Shown here piece by piece: positions 53,031 to 61,238 of a stretch of 64,000 nucleotides of DNA. This stretch comes from Streptomyces rapamycinicus NRRL 5491 (GTDB lineage Bacteria; Actinomycetota; Actinomycetes; Streptomycetales; Streptomycetaceae). A program made the position numbers and the translations under genes. Positions within the stretch are counted from its first letter, which is position 1; each line of letters begins with the position of its first letter. The notes below the pieces were generated by a model. The model made no database searches. It saw only the letters and a list, made by a program, of their open reading frames with translations, and had not been told where the DNA came from. The stretch lies in NCBI RefSeq assembly GCF_024298965.1, contig NZ_CP085193.1, positions 9,362,001 through 9,426,000 of the forward strand. Reading direction: 5' to 3'.

Positions 53031-53067
53031 GTTCATGGCGTGAACGAAACTAGTTCACGGCATGAAC
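53031..53067. promoter_or_regulatory. Paired MarR-type palindromic operators
   Basis: GTTCATGGCGTGAAC (53031-53045) and GTTCACGGCATGAAC (53053-53067): each has perfect GTTCA/TGAAC arms, centres 22 bases apart, about two helical turns. Located between the MarR gene stop and the NmrA start. Confidence 0.75.
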
Positions 53068-53110
53068 TTCGTCAAGGCGTGGGTGTGGCGAGACCTCACG
53101 ATGTGATGGG

Positions 53111-53536
53111 TCAGTTCGAGGCGGGCGAAGAGAGGTCTGAGGTGTCCACGATGGCGGTGGCCACGCGCTCGAAGTCGCGCTGGTCGTCAGCGCCAAGGTT
53201 CCTCGTGATATCGGGCAGGCGCTTGGCGACCTCGGCGTAAACGGCCTCGGCGAGCACCTTCCCCGTGGGTGTCACGCTGAGCATGACGACCCGTCGGTCC
53301 TGCGTCGAGCTTGCCCGGTCGACCAACTCGCGCCGCGCGGTGCGATCGACCAGCTGGCTCAATGCGTTCTTGGTCATGCCCAACGACGCGGCGAGGTCGG
53401 CCATCTGCCGCGGCTCGTCCCTGACTGCGCAGAGCAGCGTGGCCTGCGAGGGGGTCAGGTCGAACTCGGCGCAGATCTGCGCGTACTTGCGTTGAATCAC
53501 AACCGAGAGCCAGAAGAGCTTGTCGCCATAGTCCAC
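53111..53536 (-). CDS. MarR-family regulator
   Basis: 141 residues, complete. Dimer helix YGDKLFWLSVVIQRKYAQIC, LTPSQATLLCAVRDEPRQMA, recognition helix ADLAASLGMTKNALSQLVDR and wing VDRASSTQDRRVVMLSVTPT. Same strand as and directly upstream of the NmrA gene, with the operators in the 98-base gap. The operators do not overlap its own start, so autoregulation would need a further site. Confidence 0.93.
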   Translation of the reverse strand: MDYGDKLFWLSVVIQRKYAQICAEFDLTPSQATLLCAVRDEPRQMADLAASLGMTKNALSQLVDRTARRELVDRASSTQDRRVVMLSVTPTGKVLAEAVYAEVAKRLPDITRNLGADDQRDFERVATAIVDTSDLSSPASN

Positions 53537-53539
53537 GCT

Positions 53540-53889
53540 GACCTCCCCGGCCCGATGACGAACAGCATACTGGCCGCGCCGGCCGGTGCCGTGTGCTCGG
53601 CTCCTCCCGGTTCACCGAACCGCCAGGCCCCCCGGTGGACGATCCACAGGCGTACGTGATCGTCGGCCCCGACCCTCCGACCCCCCGTCCGCAGGGCGGC
53701 CGCGGTCTCGAAGCGGTTGAACATCATGTCCCGCACGCGGAACCCGCGGGAGCGCACCGAGAACCCGGACATGGTCGTCCGGCGGAAGGGCGCCAGGGCG
53801 AAGGGCTCGCCCATCCTGCTCCGCCACTCGTGTGCGAAGACGCTGAAGGCGTTCGCGCCGCTCACGTCCGCCGAGAAAGTACCGCTCAT
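53540..53889 (-). pseudogene. AraC-family regulator, N-terminal sensor part
   Basis: From ATG 53889: FSVFAHEWRSRMGEPFALAP, RGFRVRDMMFNRFETAAALR and DDHVRLWIVHRGAWRFGEPG, the AraC-binding-like cupin domain of the NitR/FeaR type. After about 115 residues it runs into the MarR upstream region; the two HTHs are lost. It was probably once divergent to the SDR gene at 54023. Confidence 0.65.
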
Positions 53890-54022
53890 CGTTGTCGCGA
53901 ATCTCCCGTTCGAGCTGACGCACGGGTCCGAGGCGCCGGGACCACACGCTTCCTACCCTTGTTCCGGCATACATCGAAGATCCGACATCCGCGGTCCGGA
54001 ATGTCGATACAAGGGTAACGAG

Positions 54023-54716
54023 GTGGCGAAATTGAGCACGTTCGCGATCGTGGGCGCAGGCACTCAACTCGGGCGCGCGATCGGCCGGCGGTCCGCCGCC
54101 GAAGGGGTCGACGTGGCGCTGATCGCGCGCAGCCGCACGACGCTGCAGGCAGTGGCCGACGAGTTGTCCGACACGGGCGTGCGGGCCGAGGCGTTCCCCG
54201 CCGACGTGACCGACCGTCCCGCTCTGCACGCCGCGCTCACCGCAGCCGAGGAGCGGCTGGGACCGATCGACATACTCGAGTACTCGCCCGCGCCGTCACC
54301 GGCCGACTTGCGCCGGGCGCCGCTGGTCGAGGCCACGACGGTCACCGTCGACTCGGTTCTGGCCCAGCTGGACCTCTATCTGCTCGGGGGCGTGGCGGCG
54401 GTGCAGCACGTCCTGCCCGGCATGCTGGAGCGCGGCACGGGGACGATCCTGGTCAGCAGCGGGGCGGGATCGGGGCCGGTGATCGCCCCGCACGTGGCGA
54501 ACGTCCAGATCGCCACCGGGGGGATGCGCAACTGGATCCTCAACCTGCACGCGGCGCTCTCCGGTACCGGCGTCTACGCCGCGCACGTGGCGATCGCCGC
54601 CTACATCGGCCAAGAGGGCCACGACTCCCAGCCGCAGACGATCGCCGACGCCTACTGGCGGCTGCACACCGGGCGGACCGAAGCCGAGCTGTCCACGGTG
54701 GTGGTGCCGTGGACGG
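54023..54716 (+). CDS. Short-chain dehydrogenase without its own stop codon
   Basis: About 231 residues of SDR-like fold: TFAIVGAGTQLGRAIGRRSA, VALIARSRTTLQAVADELSD, VTDRPALHAALTAAEERLGP, ILEYSPAPSP, then TILVSSGAGSGPVI with the Ser, and a C-terminal ELSTVVVP where such proteins normally end. The usual Tyr-x-x-x-Lys is not visible (ANVQIATGGMRNWIL instead), so activity is doubtful. The frame stays open to 55612, antisense to the IclR gene, so the stop seems lost by a small deletion or frameshift. Start GTG 54023 or TTG 54032. Confidence 0.65.
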
Positions 54717-54793
54717 CCGGAACGGTGACAGGGGACCGGGCCGTGGGCGTTCCCGCCGACGGGCGCCGGTCTGCTGTCCGGCGCAGACGTGGT

Positions 54794-55561
54794 TCACGGC
54801 CTCGCGGCCCGGGAGATCGCCAGACTCGCCCTGCGCAGCGCCGTCACGGCCGCGGTACGGGGCCCGCCCTCATCGGGTGCGACCAACGACAACGCGCCCA
54901 GTGCGTCGCCGCGGCGGTTCAGGATCGGGGCGGCGACGGTCGACATTGCGGTGGGCCCGGAGCGCAGTGGGTTGGGCACCGTCACGGCGCAGACGCCGTC
55001 CGTGCGTACGGTGGCCAGGAGCCGGCGGACGCAGGCCGCGTCGTCCGCGCCGGCCAGCGCTTCCTTCCGTATGCGCCCGGGGGCGTGCGCCAGCAGGGCG
55101 ATGCCGATGCCGGTCCCGATGAGGGGGAGGCGTCCGCCGACCCGGTACTTGACCGCCGCCGCGCCCCGTGCGGACAGCCGCTCGACCAGAACGGCCTCGT
55201 CGCCGTCGCGCACGGCGAGGAGGATGTGCTGGCCGGTGACCCGGTGCAGGTCCTGCATGAACGGCAGAGCGGCGGCGCGCAGTCCGTGACCGCGGGGTGC
55301 CAGCGAGGCGATCTCGAGCAGTTGCAGGCCGACGACGAAGTCGCCGTTGTCGAGGCGTTCGAGGGCTCCCACGTCCGTCAGCTGGGCCGCGATCCGGGAC
55401 GTGGTGCTCTTCGGAAGGCCCGCCCGGGCCGCGAGTGTGTGGAGTGCCAGGCCCTCGCCGGCCTCGGTGAAGGCACCCAGAACCCGGAAGGCTCGCTCCA
55501 GGACCGGCTCGCCGCGCAACGGCCTGCCCGAGCGCGGGACTTGTACCGGTGTTCCACTCAT
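54794..55561 (-). CDS. IclR-family regulator
   Basis: 255 residues. Winged helix: PVLERAFRVLGAFTEAGEGL, ALHTLAARAGLPKSTTSRIA, AQLTDVGALERLDNGDFVVG. The IclR effector domain follows (LPFMQDLHRVTGQHILLAVR, YRVGGRLPLIGTGIGIALLA, STVAAPILNRRGDALGALSL). ATG 55561 is chosen because the fold starts just after it; the frame remains open far upstream. Divergent from the hydrolase gene at 55718. Confidence 0.92.
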   Translation of the reverse strand: MSGTPVQVPRSGRPLRGEPVLERAFRVLGAFTEAGEGLALHTLAARAGLPKSTTSRIAAQLTDVGALERLDNGDFVVGLQLLEIASLAPRGHGLRAAALPFMQDLHRVTGQHILLAVRDGDEAVLVERLSARGAAAVKYRVGGRLPLIGTGIGIALLAHAPGRIRKEALAGADDAACVRRLLATVRTDGVCAVTVPNPLRSGPTAMSTVAAPILNRRGDALGALSLVAPDEGGPRTAAVTALRRASLAISRAARP

Positions 55562-55717
55562 CGGAATCGTCGGTGCGCGTCGTCTGCCACGGTTCGAATA
55601 ATAGCTCTGTGACGTGCCCACCCGGTGAGGGCGGGCGCCGGCTCTGATCACCGGCGCCGGGCCGCGGGAAGCGCCGTCCGCCCGTAACGACGGGCAGCAC
55701 AGACCGAGGAGACCACA

Positions 55718-56647
55718 ATGGTAACCAGCCCCGCGCTGCGCGACGTCCACGTCCCGCACGCCTACCCCGAACAGCAGGTCGATCTCGGCGAGATCACCAT
55801 GAACTACGCCGAGGCCGGTGACCCGGACCGGCCCGCCGTGCTGCTGATCCCCGAGCAGACGGGATCCTGGTGGTCGTACGAGGAGGCGATGGGCCTCCTC
55901 GCGGAGCACTTCCACGTCTACGCCGTCGACCTGCGGGGCCAGGGGCGCAGCAGTTGGACCCCGAAGCGGTACAGCCTCGACAACTTCGGTAACGACCTGG
56001 TCCGGTTCATCGCCCTGGTGGTGAAGCGGCCCGTCGTCGTCGCGGGCAATTCCTCCGGCGGCGTCCTCGCGGCGTGGCTGTCGGCGTACTCCATGCCCGG
56101 TCAGCTCCGCGGCGTCCTGTGCGAGGACCCGCCGTTCTTCGCGTCCGAACTCGTCCCCGCACATGGTCACTCGGTCCGGCAGGGGGCGGGTCCGGTGTTC
56201 GAACTGTTCCGCACGTATCTCGGCGACCAGTGGAGCGTGAGTGACTGGGAGGGGTTCTGCCGCGCGGCCGGCGCCTCGGCGTCGCCGATGGCGCGGTCCT
56301 TCGTGGCCGACGGGATTCCGCAGCACCTGAAGGAGTACGACCCGGAATGGGCCCGGGCCTTCCACGAGGGCACCGTCGGGCTGAACTGCCCGCACGAGCG
56401 CATGCTGGGCCGGGTCAACACGCCGGTGCTCCTCACGCACCACATGCGCGGCACCGACCCGGAGACCGGGAACCTGCTCGGGGCACTCTCCGACGAGCAG
56501 GCCGCGCAGGCCCGGCTGTTGATGGAGTCGGCGGGGGTGAGGGTTGACTACGAGTCGGTGCCGGACGCGTCGCACATGATGCACCAGTCCGACCCGGCGC
56601 GGTACGCCGAGATCTTCACGCGGTGGGCGGCCGCACTGGCCCCATGA
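55718..56647 (+). CDS. Alpha/beta hydrolase
   Basis: 309 residues. Oxyanion/lid region VLLIPEQTGSWWSYEEAMGL, HVYAVDLRGQGRSSWTPKRY, nucleophile elbow VVVAGNSSGGVLAAWLSAYS (G-N-S-S-G), an acidic residue after LTHHMRGTDPE, and His in VPDASHMMHQSDPARYAEIF. It hydrolyses an ester, lactone or C-C bond; the substrate is unknown. GAGGAGACC six bases before ATG 55718 is a good ribosome site. Regulated probably by the divergent IclR protein. Confidence 0.9.
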   Translation: MVTSPALRDVHVPHAYPEQQVDLGEITMNYAEAGDPDRPAVLLIPEQTGSWWSYEEAMGLLAEHFHVYAVDLRGQGRSSWTPKRYSLDNFGNDLVRFIALVVKRPVVVAGNSSGGVLAAWLSAYSMPGQLRGVLCEDPPFFASELVPAHGHSVRQGAGPVFELFRTYLGDQWSVSDWEGFCRAAGASASPMARSFVADGIPQHLKEYDPEWARAFHEGTVGLNCPHERMLGRVNTPVLLTHHMRGTDPETGNLLGALSDEQAAQARLLMESAGVRVDYESVPDASHMMHQSDPARYAEIFTRWAAALAP

Positions 56648-56788
56648 CCGGGCGCCGCGCGGGCAGGCGCCGTCGGGCCTCGAGCGCCGGAGCTCCACGG
56701 CCGGCCGGTGGCGGATACGCGTGACCGAGCGGGCCGCCGCTCTGCCGGGGCCTCAGGCCCGCAGCCAGGAGATGGCGGGTCTCTTACT

Positions 56789-57669
56789 GGCTCTAACAAA
56801 AGCGGTTGATCATGTGACTGTTGGCTTGTCTGCTTGTTGGTCCGGTTATGGGGAAGCGCCAGTCGCGGCCGTGGATCGTGTCGGATGAACTGTGGTCGCT
56901 CATCGAGCCGTTGCTGCCCGAGCCGGGTCCGAAGCTGGTGGAGGGCAGACCTCGGGTGCCGGACCGGCAGGCGCTGTGCGGGATCCTGTTCGTGCTGCAT
57001 ACCGGTATCCAGTGGGAGTACCTGCCGCAGGAGTTGGGCTTCGGCTCGGGCATGACCTGCTGGCGGCGGCTGGCCGCGTGGAACGAGGCAAGCGCCTGGG
57101 TCAAGCTGCACGTGGTGCTGCTGGAGAAGCTGCGATCGAAGAACCAGCTGGACTGGTCCCGGGCGGTGATCGATTCCTCGCACGTGCGGGCTGCCCGAAG
57201 GGGCCCAAAAGCGGACCCAGCCCGGTCGACCGCGCACGGCCGGGCAGCAAGCACCACCTCATCGTCGACGCCCAGGGCTTCCCGCTCGCGGTGTCGTTGA
57301 CCGGCGGCAACCGCAACGACGTCGCCCAACTCCTGCCCCTGCTCGACAAGATCCCTGCGGTTGTGGGCCGGGTCGGCAGGCCGCGCCGGCGGCCGGACGC
57401 GCTGCTGGCCGACCGAGGCTACGACCATGACAAGTACCGGCGCCTGCTCTGGCAGCGCGGGATCCGCCCCGTGATCGCCGAGCGCGGCCAGCCACACGGC
57501 TCCGGCCTGGGCATCTTCCGCTACGTCGTCGAGCGCACGATCTCCTGGCTCCACGGCTTCCGTCGGCTTCGGATCCGATGGGAGCGGCGCGATGACATCC
57601 ACGAGGCCTTCCTCGGCCTCGCCACCTGCCTGATCACCCACCGACACGTCAGACGCCTTTGTTAGCGCC
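56789..57669 (+). mobile_element. IS5-family insertion sequence
   Basis: About 880 bp with ends GGCTCTAACAAAAGCGG and, from the right, GGCGCTAACAAAGGCG. It encodes one transposase in two overlapping frames with a -1 slippery heptamer. A target duplication could not be fixed with certainty. Confidence 0.85.
56848..57665 (+). CDS. IS5-family transposase made by -1 frameshifting
   Basis: Frame 1 from ATG 56848: VSDELWSLIEPLLPEPGPKL, GIQWEYLPQELGFGSGMTCW, and the first Asp in AVIDSSHVRAARRGPK. Frame 2 continues KGPKSGPSPVDRARPGSKHH, LIVDAQGFPLAVSLTGGNRN, second Asp in ALLADRGYDHDKYRR and Glu in RYVVERTISWLHGFRRLRIR. C CCA AAA at 57204-57210 fits the X XXY YYZ slippery pattern exactly in frame 1, and slipping by -1 enters frame 2. 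Both halves are intact, so this is normal IS5-type expression rather than decay. Confidence 0.88.
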
Positions 57670-57707
57670 TTTAAGGCTGATCCGGCCACGTTCTGCATGA
57701 CACCGAA

Positions 57708-57725
57708 GGTTACCAAACGGTAACC
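57708..57725. promoter_or_regulatory. Perfect inverted repeat upstream of the broken dehydrogenase gene
   Basis: GGTTACC, AAAC, GGTAACC: 7-bp arms, about 60 bases before the gene at 57784. It is followed by a related half site (GGTTCCGTAACG). Probably the operator of a repressor no longer adjacent. Confidence 0.6.
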
Positions 57726-57783
57726 AGCGGTTCCGTAACGTCGTCCGCGAGCAACAAACCAGCATGGAAAGAGGAGGAGTCAC

Positions 57784-58775
57784 ATGCCAAGAGTCGTCGT
57801 CTTCGATGAGTCGGTGGGCCGGAAGCCATGCACATCGTCGAAGAGCCAGTCCTCAAGCCCAATGCCGGCGAGGTAAGGGTCAGGATCGAAGCCTTCGCCG
57901 TCAACCCGCTCGATCAGATGGTGCGTTCCGGTACCTCGCCCGTACCTATCCCTCTGCCACATGCTCGCCTCGGTATCGAAGGAACCGGCGTCGTCGACGC
58001 ACTCGGTCCGCAGGTCACCGGGCTGAAAATAGGCGACCCGGTCATCCTCACGGCCATCCCGGACGCCAGCGTCAGGGACAGCTACGCCGATTACACCACG
58101 GTCCCCGCCAGCAGGGTCATCGTCCGGCCTGCCTCACTCGGGGTCACGGAGGCGGCGGCGATCTGGGTAGCCTTCTCCACCGCCTTCGGCGCGCTCGTCG
58201 AGAAAGCGCGGATGCGGCCCGGCGACCACGTCCTCATCACAGCCGCGTCCGGCAGCGTCGGACGGGCCGCGGTATAGATCGCCAATCAGATCGGCGCTGT
58301 TCCCATCGCCATCACCCGGCGCGCCGCGAAGAAGGACGACCTGCTCGCAACGGGCGCGGACGCGGCCATCGCCACCGATCAGACGGACATCGCCGAAGCC
58401 GTCCACCACTGCACCGGCGGAACCGGCGCCGACATCGTCCTCGATCTCGTCATGAGCCCCGGCCAGCAAAATCTCCTGACTGCGGCCGGCCCCGGTGGAA
58501 CACTGGTCGCCGCGGGCTTCCTGGACCCTCAGCCCGTACCCTTCCCGACAGGCGCACCTCTGACGATCTTCAGCTACGAGAGCTTCGAGCACACACTCGA
58601 CGATGTCGTGGTCAAGCGCATGTCGGCTTTCCTGAACGCCGGTGTGCGCCTTGGGGCCCTACAGCCCGCCATCGACAAGGTGTTCACGCTCGACGATGTC
58701 GTCGAGGCACATCGCCACCTCGAAAAGGGGCTTCACACCGGCAAGATCGTCGTCACGACATGGGAACGGGACCAG
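57784..58775 (+). pseudogene. Zinc-independent quinone oxidoreductase/alcohol dehydrogenase (MDR), broken twice
   Basis: ATG 57784 reads MPRVVVFDES, then one base is missing near 57806: inserting a T gives DEFGGPEAMHIVEEPVLKPN in the frame that continues from 57828. The MDR body follows (VRIEAFAVNPLDQMVRSGTS, GIEGTGVVDALGPQVTGLKI, DHVLITAASGSVGRAAV). TAG at 58275-58277 then interrupts it in frame, where a CAG would give AVQIANQIGA. The rest (ADIVLDLVMSPGQQNLLTAA, VVEAHRHLEKGLHTGKIVVT) is in the same frame. Its native stop is also absent. ~330 residues if repaired. Confidence 0.88.
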
Positions 58776-59012
58776 AAGGAGCGCCCGGGGGGCTCAAAGC
58801 TGCTGACCTCGCTCCCCTGCGGCGGGCCCACGCAGCGTGTCCAGCGCGGCGGTGGAGGATGCGCCTCGCTGTGCTGGGCACATTTCGTCCGTGTGTATGC
58901 AGCCAATAACCGCCGCACCTGCCGGGACGGCGTGACACGAGGCGGGTACGGCCGCCAGGCAGCAGCGCCTTCTGCAGCTCTTGAGCGGGTAGAGAGCTCG
59001 ATCTCGAGGCTG

Positions 59013-59639
59013 TCACGACGTCAGCAGAGGCAGCAGCACCTCGTCCACGATGGACACCACGTCGTCATAGGCCACGCTCCCCGTCTCGAGACACTCGGCG
59101 ATGATCAGGCGCGGGCCTGCGGCTGCGATGCGTTCCGTCGCCCTGGCCGGGCTGACTTCGCCCTGGTCAGCGAACCCGCGGATGCACTCGAAGAGGGCGA
59201 TCCGGTGGGGACGGCTGACCTGGTCCATGATCTGGTGGAAGAGTTCGGGATGGCGGGCACGCTGGATGAGCAGCGGCCACAGGGCACGTCCACGCGGCTC
59301 GTCCAGAACCTGGGCGAGGGTTGAGAGGATCACGATCAGATCTCCGCGAAGCGTGCCGGTGTCCGGCACCACGGGCTTGGCCAGACCCACCTCACAGTCC
59401 TTGAGCGCCGCCAGGACGAGTTCGGCGGTGGTGTTCCAGCGACGGTAGAGCACGGATTTACCGGTGCCTGCGGCCGACGCCACCGACTCGAAGCTCAACT
59501 CCTCGAAACTCGTGTCCGCAAGTTCCCGCAGTGTCGCCTCATAGATCGCCTGCGTCAGTTCCGTGCCACGCCGACGCGTGGGCCGTTCCGTGGTAACAGG
59601 GGCGCGGACCTTCGAACGGGTGGCTGAGGAGCGGCTCAT
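59013..59639 (-). CDS. TetR-family regulator
   Basis: 208 residues. HTH ~30-70: LTQAIYEATLRELADTSFEE, LSFESVASAAGTGKSVLYRR, WNTTAELVLAALKDCE. The C-terminal domain has LRGDLIVILSTLAQVLDEPR and LFHQIMDQVSRPHRIALFEC. Divergent from the amidohydrolase at 59737, with a perfect 12-bp palindrome in the 97-base gap. Confidence 0.93.
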   Translation of the reverse strand: MSRSSATRSKVRAPVTTERPTRRRGTELTQAIYEATLRELADTSFEELSFESVASAAGTGKSVLYRRWNTTAELVLAALKDCEVGLAKPVVPDTGTLRGDLIVILSTLAQVLDEPRGRALWPLLIQRARHPELFHQIMDQVSRPHRIALFECIRGFADQGEVSPARATERIAAAGPRLIIAECLETGSVAYDDVVSIVDEVLLPLLTS

Positions 59640-59706
59640 CGTGTCCTTTATAGCCGCTCACTCGGCATGGCGTCAGCTCAAGCGTTCCTGTACCGTCGAT
59701 TTAAGA

Positions 59707-59718
59707 AACAATATTGTT
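59707..59718. promoter_or_regulatory. TetR operator candidate AACAATATTGTT
   Basis: Perfect 12-bp palindrome, embedded in GAAACAATATTGTTCTC, 19 bases before the amidohydrolase ATG and 68 from the TetR start. Its AT-rich composition stands out. AACAAT..ATTGTT is a form often bound by TetR proteins. Confidence 0.72.
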
Positions 59719-59736
59719 CTCTATCCGGTGGCTGCT

Positions 59737-60732
59737 ATGAAGATCATCACGCTTGAAGAGCACTTCGCAGACCCTGCGCTCACCGCGGCGAGCAGTGCGA
59801 CCATCAACCGACTCGCCCCGAACTTCGCTGCGGCCTACGCAGCCGGAACCGGGTTCGCGGGCTCGCTGCAGAGTGAGTCCATGCTGCTGGACCTCGGCGA
59901 GAAGCGGATCGCGAACATGGACCGGAACGGCATCACCACCCAGGTCCTGTCCTGCCTCTGGGCGCAGCAGGCCCCCGCCGGCGTGGCGCCGGAACTCGTC
60001 CGTGCCGCGAACGACACCGCCGCACAAGCGGTCAACGCGTTTCCCGGGCGCTTCGCCGCGTTCGCCGCTCTGCCGACTGCCGCTCCTGAGGCCGCCGCGA
60101 GTGAGCTGGAGCGTTGCGTCGGCGAACTGGGCTTCGTCGGCACGCTGATCAACGGGCGCACAGAGGACGAGTTCCTGGACACTCCGCGATTCGACCCCGT
60201 CCTGGCTACGGCCAACCGCCTTGGTGTGCCCATCTACCTGCACCCCGCGATGCCGCCGCGCGCGGTCACCGAGGTCAGCTACGAGGGCCTCCCCCCGCTT
60301 GTGACCAGCAGACTCCAGACCGCAGCGTGGGGGTGGCACGTGGAGACTGCAGAGCACTTCATCCACATGGTGCTCTCCGGTGTCTTCGACAAGTACCAGG
60401 ACCTCCAGGTCATTCTCGGTCACTGGGGAGAGATGATCCCGTTCTATCTCGACAGGATCGAGGAGTTGCTGCCTCAGGGGATCACGAAACTCGACCGACC
60501 GTTCGCGGACTACTTCAAGCACAATGTCCACATCACGCCCAGTGGCATGTGGAACCAGGCGCAGCTCCGGTTTTGTGCGGAGACGCTTGGCGTCGAGCGC
60601 ATCGTCCTCGCGGTCGACTATCCGTTCGTGGGAAACGAAGGCGCCGCAGCGTTCCTCGAGGAGGCGGACCTGAGTATCGAGGACAAGAACCGCATAGCCC
60701 ACGGTACCGCCGAACGGCTCCTGGGCCTGTGA
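59737..60732 (+). CDS. Amidohydrolase 2-family protein (gamma-resorcylate decarboxylase-like)
   Basis: 331 residues from ATG 59737. Metal-binding E-x-H start (KIITLEEHFADP), IANMDRNGITTQVLSCLWAQ, YLHPAMPPRAVTEVSYEGLP, VETAEHFIHMVLSGVFDKYQ, VILGHWGEMIPFYLDRIEEL and catalytic Asp in RIVLAVDYPFVGNEGAAAFL. The HW...WGEMIPFYLDR pattern is close to 2,6-dihydroxybenzoate (gamma-resorcylate) decarboxylases. The preferred start follows the operator; the longer frame from 59563 would cross the divergent TetR start. No ribosome site is strong. Confidence 0.92.
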   Translation: MKIITLEEHFADPALTAASSATINRLAPNFAAAYAAGTGFAGSLQSESMLLDLGEKRIANMDRNGITTQVLSCLWAQQAPAGVAPELVRAANDTAAQAVNAFPGRFAAFAALPTAAPEAAASELERCVGELGFVGTLINGRTEDEFLDTPRFDPVLATANRLGVPIYLHPAMPPRAVTEVSYEGLPPLVTSRLQTAAWGWHVETAEHFIHMVLSGVFDKYQDLQVILGHWGEMIPFYLDRIEELLPQGITKLDRPFADYFKHNVHITPSGMWNQAQLRFCAETLGVERIVLAVDYPFVGNEGAAAFLEEADLSIEDKNRIAHGTAERLLGL

Positions 60733-61238
60733 TCCGTCGCCTGCGCAATGACGCGGGCACCCGCGGCGGGGACATGAATCACGAATGGACACCAGGGCTT
60801 GGCCTCGAGTGAGGACACTGGTGAGGCGGCTGCCACCAGCGAGAATAGTGTTGCTTCGAACTCTGCTTCACAAGCGATTGGGGTGCGGTGTCCGAGACGG
60901 GAACAATGGCGTCGACGATGCAGCGGTGCAGCCAGCGGAACACGTCGAGGCAGGCCTCGTACTCGCTGGTGTCCTGCGTCAGTAGTTGATCGCTGGTGGT
61001 GAGCGAGTCCGGGCGTCCGCCGTGGACCGCGGAGGATTCTGCCGCCAGGGCAGAGGGCTGATCGCGGATGTGTTCGCGGTCTGCACCGAAGCTCTGGTCC
61101 TCGACGGCCGTCTACGACGCTCAGATGCCCGCCAGGCGGCTCGCAAGTTCATGGGGCTCGTCCCAAGGTTCCTCGTCTGGCCGAGGGCATGGCCTCCGAA
61201 GGGCCCTGTCTCACATTCGGTGGTGACGGGGCGTGCTG
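60733..61238. other. Region without a recognised gene
   Basis: 506 bases. A minus-strand frame (60984-60784) with SEYEACLDVFRWLHRCIVDA has protein-like composition, and so does a plus-strand stretch near 61080 (FAVCTEALVLDGRLRRSDAR), but neither has a clear start or family match. It may be decayed coding sequence. Confidence 0.35.

Noticed and set aside
54794..56698. 634-codon minus-strand gene
   Set aside because: Only the last 255 codons (from 55561) encode the IclR protein; the rest is antisense to the alpha/beta hydrolase.
57204..57210. IS5 transposase considered a frameshifted pseudogene
   Set aside because: The switch point is a perfect -1 slippery heptamer and both frames are otherwise intact, as in normally functioning IS5 relatives.
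58275..58277. In-frame TAG read as pyrrolysine or recoding
   Set aside because: There is no Pyl machinery or recoding context, and the same gene also carries a one-base deletion, so ordinary decay or sequence error is simpler.
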